Shown: positions 1 through 9,182, counted from the stretch's first letter. The stretch is 64,000 bases of DNA from Shewanella colwelliana ATCC 39565 (GCF_000518705.1 NZ_JAEC01000006.1:62001-126000); one strand, 5' to 3'. The notes: generated from the letters alone by a model not told the origin. Translations and numbers: made by a program.

Positions 1-1
1 C

Positions 2-127
2 CATGCTTCAAACTATTTAGTGTTAAAGGGGGTACTGGGCAAGGATAAACCCAGCTTGTTGGCTCAGGTTGAGCAAGCCATTGCAGGACTAGTTCCGCTG
101 CGTCAAGAGTGGCAGCGAGGATTGTGA
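2..127 (+). CDS. C-terminal fragment of an unidentified protein (5' end outside window)
   Basis: An open frame enters from the window edge and stops with TGA at 125-127, giving 41 residues that begin HASNYLVLKG and end EWQRGL. The HASNYL-x-LKG start is suggestive of the tail of some radical-SAM proteins, but too little is present to assign a family. It runs toward the MscS-type gene, which is on the opposite strand, so the two are convergent. Confidence 0.5.
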   Translation, partial: HASNYLVLKGVLGKDKPSLLAQVEQAIAGLVPLRQEWQRGL

Positions 128-167
128 GCCAAGATTTGCTCTTGGCTCCTGGAAAGTCTCATTACGG

Positions 168-1001
168 CTACTTTTCGATATGAATCTCACGTACAGGGCA
201 GGGGATGGTGATTCCGGCCTGCTGCAGCGCATTCATTAAATCGAGATTGATCTGATATTTGTTTTGATAAAAGGTTGGCGTAGGTACCCAATATCGTAAA
301 CCAATCTCTAGCCCAATACTGTTGAAGCCATTAATGCCCACCTGAGGAGGACGTTGCTGGTTGACCTGTTGGTTGCCACTGAGCACTTGGTTGACGATGG
401 CTAACACCTGATTGACGTCACTGCTATAGCTAACATTGAAATGGGTACTAACCAATTTGTGCTCAAATGAGTTGTGGAGGATCTCGCCGACAATGTGTTT
501 GTTCGGTATGCTTATTACCTCTCCCTCCTCGTTGGTGAGCAGCGTCAGGCCAAGATGAATGCTTTTAACAACACCACTGACCCCTTTAATTTCTATGGTA
601 TTACCGACAACAAATGGGCGAGTGACAATAATGGTCACACCGGCGGCATAATTAGCTAGCATGCCTTGTAAAGCGAGGCCAGCACCTAGCGAGGCTGCAC
701 CAATGGCGGCAACCATAGGGGTAATACTTATACCAAGTTTTCCTAATGCGATGATCCCAACCATCACCACAATCAATATTCTGACAAGATTAGAGACGAA
801 GTTGCTTAAGGTGATATCGATATCGTGTTTTTCAAATTGCTTGGCGACCAAGTTGGACACTTTGTTGGCGACCCAAAGCCCCAACAGGAAAATGAGTGCT
901 GCGCCCACTAACTGAAAACTATACTTCACGAGAAATTCAGTGAGTAAGTTATAGACGTTCTGTAGTTGCGCTAGCTCCTGCTCTAAGCCATTTTCGTTCA
1001 T
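168..1001 (-). CDS. MscS-family small-conductance mechanosensitive channel
   Basis: Inner-membrane channel of the MscS family, expected to release solutes on hypo-osmotic shock. The protein is 277 aa, close to E. coli MscS (286 aa). It has three N-terminal membrane segments. The pore-lining third one is rich in Gly and Ala (GAASLGAGLALQG), followed by the conserved ANYAAG and RPF-VG-TIEI start of the beta domain and the IPNKHIVG motif of the cytoplasmic vestibule. I chose ATG at 1001 over the in-frame GTG at 1004 because an AGGGA Shine-Dalgarno sits 7 nt upstream of the ATG. It is a single gene, divergent from the 1220 gene. It could equally be a YnaI/YbdG-class paralog, but its short length favours the plain MscS type. 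Confidence 0.9.
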   Translation of the reverse strand: MNENGLEQELAQLQNVYNLLTEFLVKYSFQLVGAALIFLLGLWVANKVSNLVAKQFEKHDIDITLSNFVSNLVRILIVVMVGIIALGKLGISITPMVAAIGAASLGAGLALQGMLANYAAGVTIIVTRPFVVGNTIEIKGVSGVVKSIHLGLTLLTNEEGEVISIPNKHIVGEILHNSFEHKLVSTHFNVSYSSDVNQVLAIVNQVLSGNQQVNQQRPPQVGINGFNSIGLEIGLRYWVPTPTFYQNKYQINLDLMNALQQAGITIPCPVREIHIEK

Positions 1002-1219
1002 CACACTGTCCCTACTTAGTCTGGGTGGAAACCACTGTTCGTTGGCGTTATGTTACTTAATTTTCAATACCTTGATAACAAGAATCTGCATGATTTTGTT
1101 TATGAGCATTATAGCGTGAGGTGGCTCAAGCTATTGTCATCCGTTTGCAGGTGGGCTTACTGACTTAAGTTATAGTTTACTTCTACTCATTTCGTTCAAC
1201 AGGCTTATTAAGGAGCTTT

Positions 1220-1678
1220 ATGAAAGCGCTAGTATTTGTATTGAGTTTATTGGTTTTTTCCAGCGCGCAGGCGACCACAATTACTGTGGGAGATAGTCTT
1301 CAAGTGGTTGATTTTAAAGATCAGCATGAGCAGTCGATAGGTGTGTCAGCAGATACCAAGGTGCTGTTGTTTAGTCGAGGAATGAAGGGGGGAGATATAA
1401 TTAAAGAAGCACTTGAGACCCTACCTCAAACGGAGCAGCCTGCACATTTGGTCTATATTGCCGACATCAGCGGTATGCCATCATTGATTGCAAAATTTGT
1501 CGCTGTACCCCAAATGAAAGATCTGCCTTTTAGCATTGGCCTCGACCGTGAAGGTGAGCAGACTCAGTTATGGCCTGGTGATAAAGAGACTGCAACAGTG
1601 ATCAAACTAGAGCAGCTAAAGGTGATGTCTGTGACTCAAGCAGCAACAGCGAGCGAGTTAGTGGACGTTATCAAGTAA
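1220..1678 (+). CDS. Predicted periplasmic protein, thioredoxin-like fold possible
   Basis: 152 aa with a clear Sec signal peptide (MKALVFVLSLLVFSSAQA, cleavage after about residue 18). The mature part reads like a small alpha/beta domain: a 'VGDSLQVVDFKDQHEQ' beginning resembles the start of peroxiredoxin/thioredoxin-fold proteins, then a strand VLLFSRG and a later LVYIADISG. There is no CXXC motif, so a redox role is not supported. An AAGGAG ribosome site lies just before the ATG. The gene lies alone between the MscS gene and the decarboxylase. I do not recognise a characterised function; YtfJ-like periplasmic proteins are the nearest guess. Confidence 0.7.
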   Translation: MKALVFVLSLLVFSSAQATTITVGDSLQVVDFKDQHEQSIGVSADTKVLLFSRGMKGGDIIKEALETLPQTEQPAHLVYIADISGMPSLIAKFVAVPQMKDLPFSIGLDREGEQTQLWPGDKETATVIKLEQLKVMSVTQAATASELVDVIK

Positions 1679-1888
1679 TTTCTATTTGGTGGCTGAGCTC
1701 TGCGGTTTAGTCACCATATCCGCACTAATTTGCTGATTTGTCATCTGATTAACTTTCAATGTTTAGCCCTAAACTCACCTAGCATAAAAATTTAACTTTT
1801 TAGCATAAAAACTCATTGCAAAATCGTTAGAAACGTTGTCTACTGCGCGTGATTTTTTATCACGCTTAACTTAGGAGACAAGGGCCCG

Positions 1889-3064
1889 ATGAGCCAATTT
1901 CAAGCGATTGATGTAGCAGAATATTACGATTCAAATACCTTTGAACGTATCAAATCGTTTGCGCAAGATAGACCCACCCCGTTTGTCGTCATTGATACCC
2001 AGATCATTGCCAAGCAATATGATGAGATGGTTACCCAATTTCCCTACGCGAGTGTCTATTATGCGGTTAAAGCTAACCCCGCAGAGGAGGTGTTGTCCTT
2101 GTTACGTGATAAAGGGGCTAATTTCGATATAGCCTCTATCTATGAACTCGATATGGTCACTGATATCGGCGTGACGAGTGATAGAGTCAGTTACGGCAAT
2201 ACCATAAAAAAACGCATAGATGTGCGGGCATTTTATCAACGTGGCGTACGAATGTTCGCCTCGGATTCTGAAGCCGATATACGTATGCTGGCGGAAGAAG
2301 CGCCCGGTGCAAAAGTTTATGTCAGAATTTTAACTGAAGCGACCGATACTGCCGACTGGCCATTATCTCGTAAGTTTGGCTGCCACAACGAGATGGCATA
2401 TGAGTTGTTAGTACTGGCTAAGTCGTTAGGTTTAAAACCGCATGGCATTTCATTTCATGTGGGTTCACAGCAGCGAGATATCAGTGCTTGGGATAGTGCC
2501 ATAGGCAAGGTCAAGGGCATTTTTGAGCGTCTTAAAAACGAGCATAACATTCAGCTTAAGATGATCAATTTAGGTGGAGGCTTTCCGGCAAACTATATTG
2601 ATAAGACCAATGCCCTCGCCACGTATGCGCAACAGATCAGCGGTTTTTTAACGGCACACTTTAATGATGTACTACCGGAAATTATTCTGGAGCCTGGACG
2701 CTCACTGTTATCCAATGCAGGAATTTTAGTGTCAGAGGTGGTGCTGATTAGCAAGAAGTCTTATACGGCTACTGAACGCTGGGTGTTCACCGATGTCGGT
2801 AAGTTCTCAGGCTTAATTGAAACCATGGACGAGGCGATTAAGTTTCCCATTTATACCGAGCGCCAAGGAGCGTTAGATAAGTGCGTAATAGCGGGGCCAA
2901 CATGTGACAGCGCCGATATCATGTATGAGCATTATCGCTATGGGTTACCCGTTGACTTAGCTATTGGTGACCGTATGTATTGGTTGACAGCAGGAGCTTA
3001 CACGACCACTTATTCAGCGGTATGTTTTAATGGTTTTCCGCCGCTGAAAGACTATTACCTTTAG
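1889..3064 (+). CDS. Type III PLP-dependent ornithine/lysine decarboxylase
   Basis: Cytosolic alanine-racemase-fold decarboxylase making putrescine (and possibly cadaverine). At 391 aa it has the length of bacterial bifunctional ornithine/lysine decarboxylases and not the 700-aa inducible fold-I SpeC/SpeF type. Visible family features are Lys61 in YYAVKANP (PLP Schiff base), HVGSQ, the glycine loop GGGFPANY (phosphate binding), EPGRSLL, and near the C-terminus GPTCDSAD, whose Cys339 and Asp340 belong to the active site shared across the dimer. The start is supported by an AGGAGA site 10 nt upstream. A bidirectional terminator follows at once, so it is monocistronic. Ornithine versus lysine preference cannot be read from the sequence alone. 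Confidence 0.92.
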   Translation: MSQFQAIDVAEYYDSNTFERIKSFAQDRPTPFVVIDTQIIAKQYDEMVTQFPYASVYYAVKANPAEEVLSLLRDKGANFDIASIYELDMVTDIGVTSDRVSYGNTIKKRIDVRAFYQRGVRMFASDSEADIRMLAEEAPGAKVYVRILTEATDTADWPLSRKFGCHNEMAYELLVLAKSLGLKPHGISFHVGSQQRDISAWDSAIGKVKGIFERLKNEHNIQLKMINLGGGFPANYIDKTNALATYAQQISGFLTAHFNDVLPEIILEPGRSLLSNAGILVSEVVLISKKSYTATERWVFTDVGKFSGLIETMDEAIKFPIYTERQGALDKCVIAGPTCDSADIMYEHYRYGLPVDLAIGDRMYWLTAGAYTTTYSAVCFNGFPPLKDYYL

Positions 3065-3096
3065 GGCGCTATTAAGTAAGGGACTGCTTTGGAAAT

Positions 3097-3125
3097 GAAA
3101 AGGCGTACTTAGGTACGCCTTTTTT
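3097..3125. terminator. Bidirectional rho-independent terminator
   Basis: Perfect 8-bp stem AGGCGTAC / GTACGCCT with loop TTAG, flanked by an A run on the left and TTTTT on the right, so it can end both the decarboxylase transcript and the convergent DUF465 gene. Confidence 0.9.
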
Positions 3126-3129
3126 GCTG

Positions 3130-3345
3130 CTACTTTAGATGGGTCTGAAGGATCTGGTGTAACTCCTCCTTGATGTGCAGTTTTTGCTGTTTAAGCACTT
3201 TCACTTCAGGCATAAAATCACTGGCAGCGTGTTGTTCTAACTCCTTGATCTCGTCATCTAATTCATTATGTTTATTAAACATTTTCAAGAAATGAGCATC
3301 TTTAGTTTTGAGTTCGCTGATGAGGTCTCTATGTTCTGGAAACAT
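3130..3345 (-). CDS. YdcH/DUF465 family small coiled-coil protein
   Basis: 71 aa, highly charged, predicted almost entirely helical (FPEHRDLISELKTKD at the start, LKQQKLHIKEEL near the end). The 'FPE(H/Y)R-LI--LK--D-HF--LF--HN-LD--I--LE' pattern is that of the DUF465/YdcH family of unknown function. AAGGA lies 8 nt before the ATG on the minus strand. It stands alone and converges on the decarboxylase through a shared terminator. Confidence 0.88.
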   Translation of the reverse strand: MFPEHRDLISELKTKDAHFLKMFNKHNELDDEIKELEQHAASDFMPEVKVLKQQKLHIKEELHQILQTHLK

Positions 3346-3452
3346 GACGGCAATCCTTTTTTATAATGGTAAATATTGAGGGTATTCAGTGACCAAATTT
3401 TTGTTTTTTTGTTTGGTACAAATCCAGCCTAGCGCGATTTATGTGGTTGATT

Positions 3453-3722
3453 TGTGATCTATTTCATCTTGTGGCAGATTTTTGATACCTATCAATGTAG
3501 TGGTATTTACCTCCTTGTTATTTCTATGTTTTTTGTCGCAATTTTATCGCTGATAATTGTAGATTATTTGATCTTGATCACTCTGAGGGATAAATCATGC
3601 TGCATAGGTGGCAGACTAGGCACTAGTTGCTATATTTCTTGTTCATACAGATGAAATGATTTAGTAAATTCATTACAACAAAATATCTAACTAGTGGCGA
3701 GAAAAGTGTGATCAGGTTAACC
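3453..3722 (+). promoter_or_regulatory. Probable CRP/FNR-type operator region upstream of udp
   Basis: The 450-bp gap before udp contains no convincing gene but three CRP/FNR-like sites: TGTGATCTATTTCATC at 3453-3468 (one good half), TTTGATCTTGATCACT at 3567-3582 (8 of 10 positions of TGTGA-N6-TCACA; also TTGAT-N4-ATCAC, 9 of 10 of the FNR consensus), and TGTGATCAGGTTAACC at 3707-3722 (one good half). In enteric bacteria udp is controlled by CRP and CytR, so such sites fit. CRP and FNR cannot be separated by eye. Confidence 0.5.
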
Positions 3723-3795
3723 TTAATGGCTTCCATACTAGGTTAAAGTTCAATTTATAAGAATTTTATTATCAAAATTGAAAGGGGTTTTCACA

Positions 3796-4554
3796 ATGTC
3801 AGATGTATTTCATTTAGGCCTGACGAAAGAGATGTTAGATGGTGCAACGTTGGCGATCGTGCCAGGTGACCCAGAGCGAGTTAAACGTATTGCCGAATTA
3901 ATGGACAATCCTACGTTTCTAGCGAGTCACCGTGAGTACACAAGCTACCTTGCTTACATTGATGGCAAGCCATTAGTGGTTTGTTCTACGGGGATCGGTG
4001 GCCCATCAACATCTATTGCAGTAGAAGAGTTAGCGCAACTAGGCGTTGATACTTTCTTGCGTGTTGGTACAACTGGTGCGATTCAGCCACAGGTGAACGT
4101 GGGTGATGTGATTGTAACGCAAGCATCAGTGCGTCTTGATGGTGCAAGTTTACATTTTGCGCCAATGGAGTTTCCTGCAGTCGCTAACTTTGAGTGCACA
4201 ACCGCAATGGTTGAAGCGAGTCGCGAAGCAGGTTTAGAGCCTCACATTGGTATTACTGCATCATCAGATACCTTCTATCCAGGACAAGAACGTTACGATA
4301 CCGTATCAGGTCGTGTGACTCGTCGTTATGCCGGTTCAATGAAAGAGTGGCAAGAGATGGGCGTACTTAACTATGAGATGGAATCTTCTACGCTATTTAC
4401 CATGTGTGCGACACAAGGTTGGCGTGCTGCATGTGTTGCTGGTGTCATTGTTAACCGCACACAGCAAGAGATCCCTGACGAAGTGACCATGAAGAAAACT
4501 GAAACCAGTGCAGTATCAATTGTTGTCGCTGCTGCGAAGAAGATGATGGCATAA
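3796..4554 (+). CDS. udp: Uridine phosphorylase
   Basis: Cytosolic enzyme splitting uridine with phosphate to uracil and ribose 1-phosphate, in pyrimidine salvage. The 252-aa protein follows E. coli Udp almost throughout: [10 protein letters not shown] at the start, IVPGDPERV (phosphate loop), [34 protein letters not shown], and [13 protein letters not shown] with the ribose-binding Glu. I use ATG 3796, matching the family N-terminus, instead of the TTG at 3778; AAAGGGG at 3780-3787 is the ribosome site. The convergent neighbour is a Tsx-type nucleoside porin, which fits nucleoside uptake and use. Confidence 0.97.
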   Translation: MSDVFHLGLTKEMLDGATLAIVPGDPERVKRIAELMDNPTFLASHREYTSYLAYIDGKPLVVCSTGIGGPSTSIAVEELAQLGVDTFLRVGTTGAIQPQVNVGDVIVTQASVRLDGASLHFAPMEFPAVANFECTTAMVEASREAGLEPHIGITASSDTFYPGQERYDTVSGRVTRRYAGSMKEWQEMGVLNYEMESSTLFTMCATQGWRAACVAGVIVNRTQQEIPDEVTMKKTETSAVSIVVAAAKKMMA

Positions 4555-4611
4555 CGCTCACTCAATGATACAAAAGCTTCCCTGCAAAGAGCTTTGGTAT
4601 ATAGAGAAAAC

Positions 4612-4639
4612 AAAAAAAGGCGCTTTAAGCGCCTTTTTT
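4612..4639. terminator. Bidirectional terminator between udp and the porin gene
   Basis: The palindrome GGCGCTTTAAGCGCC (4619-4633) is preceded by seven A and followed by six T, serving both convergent genes. Confidence 0.92.
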
Positions 4640-4657
4640 CTAAGCGAAATTCAGACC

Positions 4658-5413
4658 TTAGAAATGATACTTAGCAATGACTGAGTAGGTATTTTGATTT
4701 ATGCCGTCAACACCATACTTATTTTGCCAATAATCATATTCGACACCCACAAAGAGTTGGTTTTTCTTGTGCTCACCGAAAATGCTTGCACCGAAATCGT
4801 ATTTAAGTTGTGGGTTGAAGTGAAAGTTCTCCTCATATCCTTGGTTGTCAGCAGAGAACACCCAATCGAAAAAGCCATCAAAAACAATAGTAGAGTTGCC
4901 CACGGGGAAGTCCATTCTAAAGACGGGGGTTAGCTGCCAGCCATCACTGTTATTGCCGCTACTGAGCGCATCGCGACGATAGGCATTAACGTTAAAGTAG
5001 CTGAAATAGGGAAGTGCAAAATCTACTCCTATACCGTAGAGAAAACTCGTTACAGGGCCTTCGCCCTCCTCAAGAGTAAACGCCAGTGATACGTCGGTTA
5101 TCGCGCCCATTTCAAGCGACTTACCGGATATCTTCCCTAGGCTGAATCGTGGTGATATTTCACCATAGGTGGTGTTATCTTCGCTAACATTGGAACCGTT
5201 AAAGTTGATAAAATCTTGAAACGCAAACCAGTCACCATATTTCCACGCACCCGCAGTTTCAAGGGTAATCGTGGTTTGTCTGTGTGACGGAGCTAGGTCG
5301 TAATCTGTCCCGTGAAGCGCTGTGGCGCTAACATCCCACCATTGAATCATCTCTTCAGCCATCGCGGGCTGGGTGGCTAGTAGGGCCAATGCTAGCCATT
5401 TGCAGTTTTTCAT
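4658..5413 (-). CDS. Outer-membrane nucleoside-specific channel, Tsx/OmpK family
   Basis: 251 aa beta-barrel protein. It has a Sec signal peptide (MKNCKWLALALLATQPAMA) and a mature start EEMIQWWDVSATALHG typical of the Tsx/OmpK family. Alternating aromatic strands follow, and it ends with a terminal Phe (AKYHF), the BAM-recognised C-terminal signature. Tsx proteins take up nucleosides; OmpK members were first described as vibriophage receptors. Being convergent with udp, it probably feeds nucleosides to salvage. The promoter lies in the 240-bp gap shared divergently with the nfeD operon. The exact substrate is not readable. Confidence 0.88.
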   Translation of the reverse strand: MKNCKWLALALLATQPAMAEEMIQWWDVSATALHGTDYDLAPSHRQTTITLETAGAWKYGDWFAFQDFINFNGSNVSEDNTTYGEISPRFSLGKISGKSLEMGAITDVSLAFTLEEGEGPVTSFLYGIGVDFALPYFSYFNVNAYRRDALSSGNNSDGWQLTPVFRMDFPVGNSTIVFDGFFDWVFSADNQGYEENFHFNPQLKYDFGASIFGEHKKNQLFVGVEYDYWQNKYGVDGINQNTYSVIAKYHF

Positions 5414-5678
5414 CGTCTACCTCTATTTTATTGGCTTATTTCTAAAACAGTGATGGTACATGTGAGTACATTATTTAACTGTTAGTTATGCCAAGTGATT
5501 ATTTATGATGAAGTATAATGGGTTTGTTGATTGTGCCCAAATTATAAACAGTGAGTAGGTTCAAAATGATGCCAATCGCTTTACATCGATATAGAATGCG
5601 TTATTGACATAATATGTCGCTTTGTCAAAAAAGAGCTGATATAGTCGTTTAATGGACACTCACATTTCAGGGGGAAAT

Positions 5679-6134
5679 ATGGAGTTTTCAAATCCTATCA
5701 TTATCTGGGCTGGTATCGGGATTGTGCTGATGCTGGCAGAGATTATCTTACCTGGCGGTATAGTCGTTTTGCTTGGCGCGGCCTGTCTTGTGGTGGCCAG
5801 TGCCTTAGCTGTTGGATTAGTCGAAGGGGTTGTGCAAGCCTTAACGCTTTGGTTTATTGCATCTATGGTGCTGTTGCTGGCGTTTAGACAACTTACCCAA
5901 AAACTTGTTGGTGGAGACTCTCATGTCGACAATACCGACGAAGACTTCGACCTGTATAACAAGACAGCATTAGTGAAAACGGTAATTGGACCAGCGCAGC
6001 AACAAGGCCGCGTAGAGTTTCAGGGAACCGAATGGCCCGCGCTAGGCGATGGCAGTGAAATTCCTGTTGGTAGCCAAGTTCGAGTGATCTGCCGTGACAA
6101 TATCGCCCTCGTGGTTGAACCTTTGACAGAATAA
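5679..6134 (+). CDS. NfeD-family membrane protein
   Basis: 151 aa: an N-terminal hydrophobic region with two to three membrane segments (IIIWAGIGIVLMLAEIILPGG and following), then a soluble OB-fold-like domain (about residues 75-151: TALVKTVIGPAQQQGRVEFQG, ending VVEPLTE). This is the short NfeD1b type, which pairs genetically and physically with stomatin/SPFH proteins. I chose ATG 5679 because GGGGGA stands 5 nt before it; the frame opens earlier at 5652 without a good site. It is the first gene of a three-gene operon with two SPFH proteins. Confidence 0.88.
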   Translation: MEFSNPIIIWAGIGIVLMLAEIILPGGIVVLLGAACLVVASALAVGLVEGVVQALTLWFIASMVLLLAFRQLTQKLVGGDSHVDNTDEDFDLYNKTALVKTVIGPAQQQGRVEFQGTEWPALGDGSEIPVGSQVRVICRDNIALVVEPLTE

Positions 6135-6172
6135 GCCTAAAGCGCTGTTCTCTTACATCAAGGAAGGAATCT

Positions 6173-7099
6173 ATGTTTGTATTTACCTTAGTTGTACTAT
6201 TTGTCTTTTTTATTCTCTATAAGTTACTGCTGATTGTGCCCATGCGTGAAGTTAATGTGATTGAGCGTTTGGGGAAATTCAGGGTTGTGTTGCAACCCGG
6301 CTTTCATTTTCTTATTCCATTTTTTGATCGTGTTGCCTATCGACATGATACGCGTGAACAGGTGCTAGATGTGCCACCGCAAAGCTGTATCTCTAAAGAT
6401 AATACTCAGCTTGAAGTCGATGGTTTAGTCTATTTAAAGGTGATGGATGGCAAGCTAGCAAGTTATGGCATTGAGGATTATCGTCGTGCTGCGGTTAACC
6501 TTGCGCAAACCACAATGCGGTCAGAGATCGGTAAGTTAAGTTTGAGCCAAACCTTCTCTGAGCGCGATAGTCTCAATGAGTCGATTGTACGTGAAATTGA
6601 TAAAGCGTCTGATCCGTGGGGCATAAAGGTGCTGCGTTACGAGATTAAAAATATAACGCCCTCTTATAAGGTTATCCATACGCTAGAAAAACAGATGGAA
6701 GCGGAGCGCAGTAAGCGTGCCGAGATCACCTTAGCGAATGCAGAAAAAGCGGCGATGATTAATCTGTCTGAAGGTGAACGTCAAGAAGCGATTAATATCT
6801 CTGAGGGACAAAAGCAGAAGCGTATTAATGAAGCCAAAGGTACTGCGCAGGAGATTGCTATTGTCGCCAAAGCAAAAGCTGAGGCAATGACTTTAGTGTC
6901 GCAGGCCTTAGCACTCGACGGCGGTAATGAAGCGATGAATATGCAGCTTAAGGAACAGTTTATCGTTCAGGTGGGCAAGATATTAAGTGAGGCTGAGATT
7001 TCAGTTGTACCAGCAGAGCTGGCTAAACTGGAAGGCTTCTTCGAAGGAATGGAACAGGTGACTCATAATGTGGGTCAGGTAAAAGGAGGTCGCTCATGA
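6173..7099 (+). CDS. SPFH/Band-7 (stomatin, paraslipin-like) protein, first copy
   Basis: 308 aa. It has one N-terminal membrane anchor (FTLVVLFVFFILYKLLLIV), the SPFH domain (VIERLGKFRVVLQPGFHFLIPF; VAYRHDTREQVLDVPPQ; about residues 25-190), then a long Ala/Glu/Lys-rich coiled coil (EAERSKRAEI... EGQKQKRINEAKG) used for oligomerisation. This resembles E. coli QmcA and paraslipins, which form membrane microdomain scaffolds. It overlaps the next gene by 4 bp (ATGA), so translation is coupled. With NfeD upstream, the operon is a standard NfeD-SPFH pair extended by a second SPFH gene. Confidence 0.9.
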   Translation: MFVFTLVVLFVFFILYKLLLIVPMREVNVIERLGKFRVVLQPGFHFLIPFFDRVAYRHDTREQVLDVPPQSCISKDNTQLEVDGLVYLKVMDGKLASYGIEDYRRAAVNLAQTTMRSEIGKLSLSQTFSERDSLNESIVREIDKASDPWGIKVLRYEIKNITPSYKVIHTLEKQMEAERSKRAEITLANAEKAAMINLSEGERQEAINISEGQKQKRINEAKGTAQEIAIVAKAKAEAMTLVSQALALDGGNEAMNMQLKEQFIVQVGKILSEAEISVVPAELAKLEGFFEGMEQVTHNVGQVKGGRS

Positions 7100-8028
7100 T
7101 TGCAGGTATCAATACAGACATTATCGTCTTAGGCATTTGGGGGCTCATCTTTGCCATTTTCCTCATTAAACTGTTTCAATCTATAAGGTTGGTACCAACA
7201 AAATCGGCATGTGTGGTTGAGCGATTGGGTAAGTATCACGCGACATTAGATGCGGGTTTTCACGCCTTAGTTCCTTTTGTCGATAAAGTGGCTTATATCC
7301 ATGACCTTAAAGAGGAGACTATCGACGTACCGCCTCAAGAGTGCTTCTCTAGTGATGAGGTGAATGTTGAGGTCGATGGTGTTATCTATATCTCAGTCAT
7401 CGATCCGGTCAAGGCCAGTTATGGGGTAACTGATTATCGTTATGCGGCAATCCAATTGGCGCAAACGACGACTCGCTCTGTGATTGGTACCCTAGATTTA
7501 GATCGCACCTTTGAAGAGCGTGATGTGATTAGTGCTAAAGTGGTCGAAGTGCTTGATCAAGCTGGAGCTATGTGGGGCATTCGCGTTCACCGCTATGAAA
7601 TCAAAAACATCACTCCGCCGGAAACGGTTAAGAATGCCATGGAGATGCAGGTCAACGCCGAACGCGAACGCCGTGCCCTGTTGGCAAAAAGTGAAGGCGA
7701 TAAACAGAGTAAGATTAATCGCTCAGAAGGGGTTAAAACAGAAACTATTAACCACTCAGAAGGTGAGATGCAGCGCCGAATTAATGAGGCTGAAGGTCAG
7801 GCGGAAGAGATCTTAACCATTGCTAAGGCTACGGCAGAGTCGATTGAGCGTATGGCCGCAGTGATCGCTGCGCCGGGTGGTAAAAACGTAGTGCGCATGC
7901 AACTGGGTGCACAATACCTAAAGCAATTTGATGGCTTAAGTGAAAACGCTAGTAAGATTGTGCTACCAGGCAATATGATGGATTTTGAACATTGGATGAA
8001 CAGCATTGGCCTAGAAGAGAGCAAATAG
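7096..8028 (+). CDS. SPFH/Band-7 (stomatin, paraslipin-like) protein, second copy
   Basis: 310 aa paralog of the preceding gene with the same layout: an N-terminal anchor (IVLGIWGLIFAIFLIKLF), the SPFH domain (VVERLGKYHATLDAGFHALVPF; VAYIHDLKEETIDVPPQ) and a helical EGDKQSKINRSEG / EGEMQRRINEAEG repeat region. Heptad-like EG..R/KIN repeats occur in both copies. It begins inside the stop codon of its partner (ATGA). The two probably form a hetero-oligomeric assembly, analogous to HflK/HflC, though the closer relatives are QmcA/paraslipin and not HflKC. Confidence 0.9.
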   Translation: MIAGINTDIIVLGIWGLIFAIFLIKLFQSIRLVPTKSACVVERLGKYHATLDAGFHALVPFVDKVAYIHDLKEETIDVPPQECFSSDEVNVEVDGVIYISVIDPVKASYGVTDYRYAAIQLAQTTTRSVIGTLDLDRTFEERDVISAKVVEVLDQAGAMWGIRVHRYEIKNITPPETVKNAMEMQVNAERERRALLAKSEGDKQSKINRSEGVKTETINHSEGEMQRRINEAEGQAEEILTIAKATAESIERMAAVIAAPGGKNVVRMQLGAQYLKQFDGLSENASKIVLPGNMMDFEHWMNSIGLEESK

Positions 8029-8051
8029 CCTGCTGTCGATAATGCCTGACT

Positions 8052-8088
8052 ATCTCACTAGGCAATGACACTGCTTAGTGAGATTTTT
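8052..8088 (+). terminator. Rho-independent terminator of the nfeD-SPFH operon
   Basis: The stem ATCTCACTA plus GGCA pairs with TGC-T-TAGTGAGAT (13 bp with one G-U pair, 7-nt loop), followed by a T run ending at 8088. Confidence 0.82.
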
Positions 8089-8188
8089 ATATCCTTAATG
8101 CCAAATATATTGAGGGTAATGATTCTAACCTTGTTGATTTTGGGTGATGATAGTTCACTAAGCTATTGGCTGATTAAAAGGATTTATT

Positions 8189-9034
8189 ATGATTAAGCGT
8201 ATGTTAGTGATTGTTGCGGTGCTTCTGTTATCCGCTTGTGGTGCCATGATGAGTAATAACGGCGCGAATAAAACCGTCTCAAGTAGCTTAGTCGATTTTC
8301 TTTATCCAAATCCAGAAAGCCGAAGTGAGCACAAGCCTGAAGTGCCGACTTTGAGATTACCCGTGAATGTTGGCATCGCTTTCATTCCCTCAAATAGCTT
8401 ATCTCGCGATGGCATTAGCCATAATTCGCAAATGGCATTGCTTGAAAAGGTAAAAGCTTCTTTCATCAAATACGATTACATCGACAGAATTGAATTGATC
8501 CCCAGTACTTATCTAAAGGGGGGGCAAGGATTTGATACCTTAGCCCAAGTCGCTCGGCTGCATGACGTCGACGTTATGGCTCTTATCTCTTATGACCAAG
8601 TATCACAGACGTTAGATAATAATGCGGCACTGTTATATTGGACGATTGTAGGCATGTATGTGATTCCCGGAAATGAAAACTCCGTACAGACTTTTGTTGA
8701 TACCGCCGTCTTTGATGTGAAAAGCAAAAAAATGCTGTTCAGAGCCCCGGGTCTTAGTAAGCTAGAAGAGCGCTCTACGGCGATAGGGATCGATGCTACC
8801 CTTGATGAAAATGGCTACCTTGGCTTTGACCTTGCTGTTGATGACATGGTCACTAACCTTGATGATGAACTTGGCCGCTTTAAGGTGAGAGTGAAAGAGG
8901 AAAAAGTGGCAAAGATAGAACATAAAGAGGGTTACAGTGGGGGGGCGCTTGGTGGCTGGTTACTCACACTCTTGTTGGCGGTAGGTTTAGGTAAACGAAA
9001 GCTAAAGGAACCTCAACTAACTAGTCTAAGCTAA
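8189..9034 (+). CDS. Rhombotarget lipoprotein with GlyGly-CTERM sorting tail
   Basis: 281 aa. The N-terminus is a lipoprotein signal (VAVLLLSAC, lipobox Cys17). The C-terminus is a GlyGly-CTERM signal: YSGGALGG, then a hydrophobic stretch WLLTLLLAVGLG and basic GKRK. Such tails are cut by rhombosortase, an intramembrane rhomboid-family protease. Having both a lipoprotein signal and this tail is the hallmark of the rhombotarget lipoprotein family (TIGR04179 as I recall it). The middle domain (LRLPVNVGIAFIP, VDVMALISYDQ) is of unknown function. AAAGGA precedes the ATG. It is followed by 13 residues beyond the usual basic end (LKEPQLTSLS). Confidence 0.8.
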   Translation: MIKRMLVIVAVLLLSACGAMMSNNGANKTVSSSLVDFLYPNPESRSEHKPEVPTLRLPVNVGIAFIPSNSLSRDGISHNSQMALLEKVKASFIKYDYIDRIELIPSTYLKGGQGFDTLAQVARLHDVDVMALISYDQVSQTLDNNAALLYWTIVGMYVIPGNENSVQTFVDTAVFDVKSKKMLFRAPGLSKLEERSTAIGIDATLDENGYLGFDLAVDDMVTNLDDELGRFKVRVKEEKVAKIEHKEGYSGGALGGWLLTLLLAVGLGKRKLKEPQLTSLS

Positions 9035-9182
9035 TGCGACTTCGTATCAGGCAGGCTATCGGTTTCAGCCGTTAGGTTTATGTGTCCATGACTCTGCGAT
9101 TCTATCGGCAGATAATCTGCTATCGGTATGATCTCAACCTTGGCTCCTGTTATACTGCTTGCCTGATTTTTTGGAGGCAAGA

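Noticed and set aside
3454..3654. Plus-strand 66-codon frame before udp
   Set aside because: No ribosome site, random-looking hydrophobic sequence, and it overlaps likely regulator sites.
6173..8028. HflK/HflC assignment for the two SPFH genes
   Set aside because: They follow NfeD and show paraslipin/QmcA-like coiled regions; the usual hflX-hflK-hflC context is missing.
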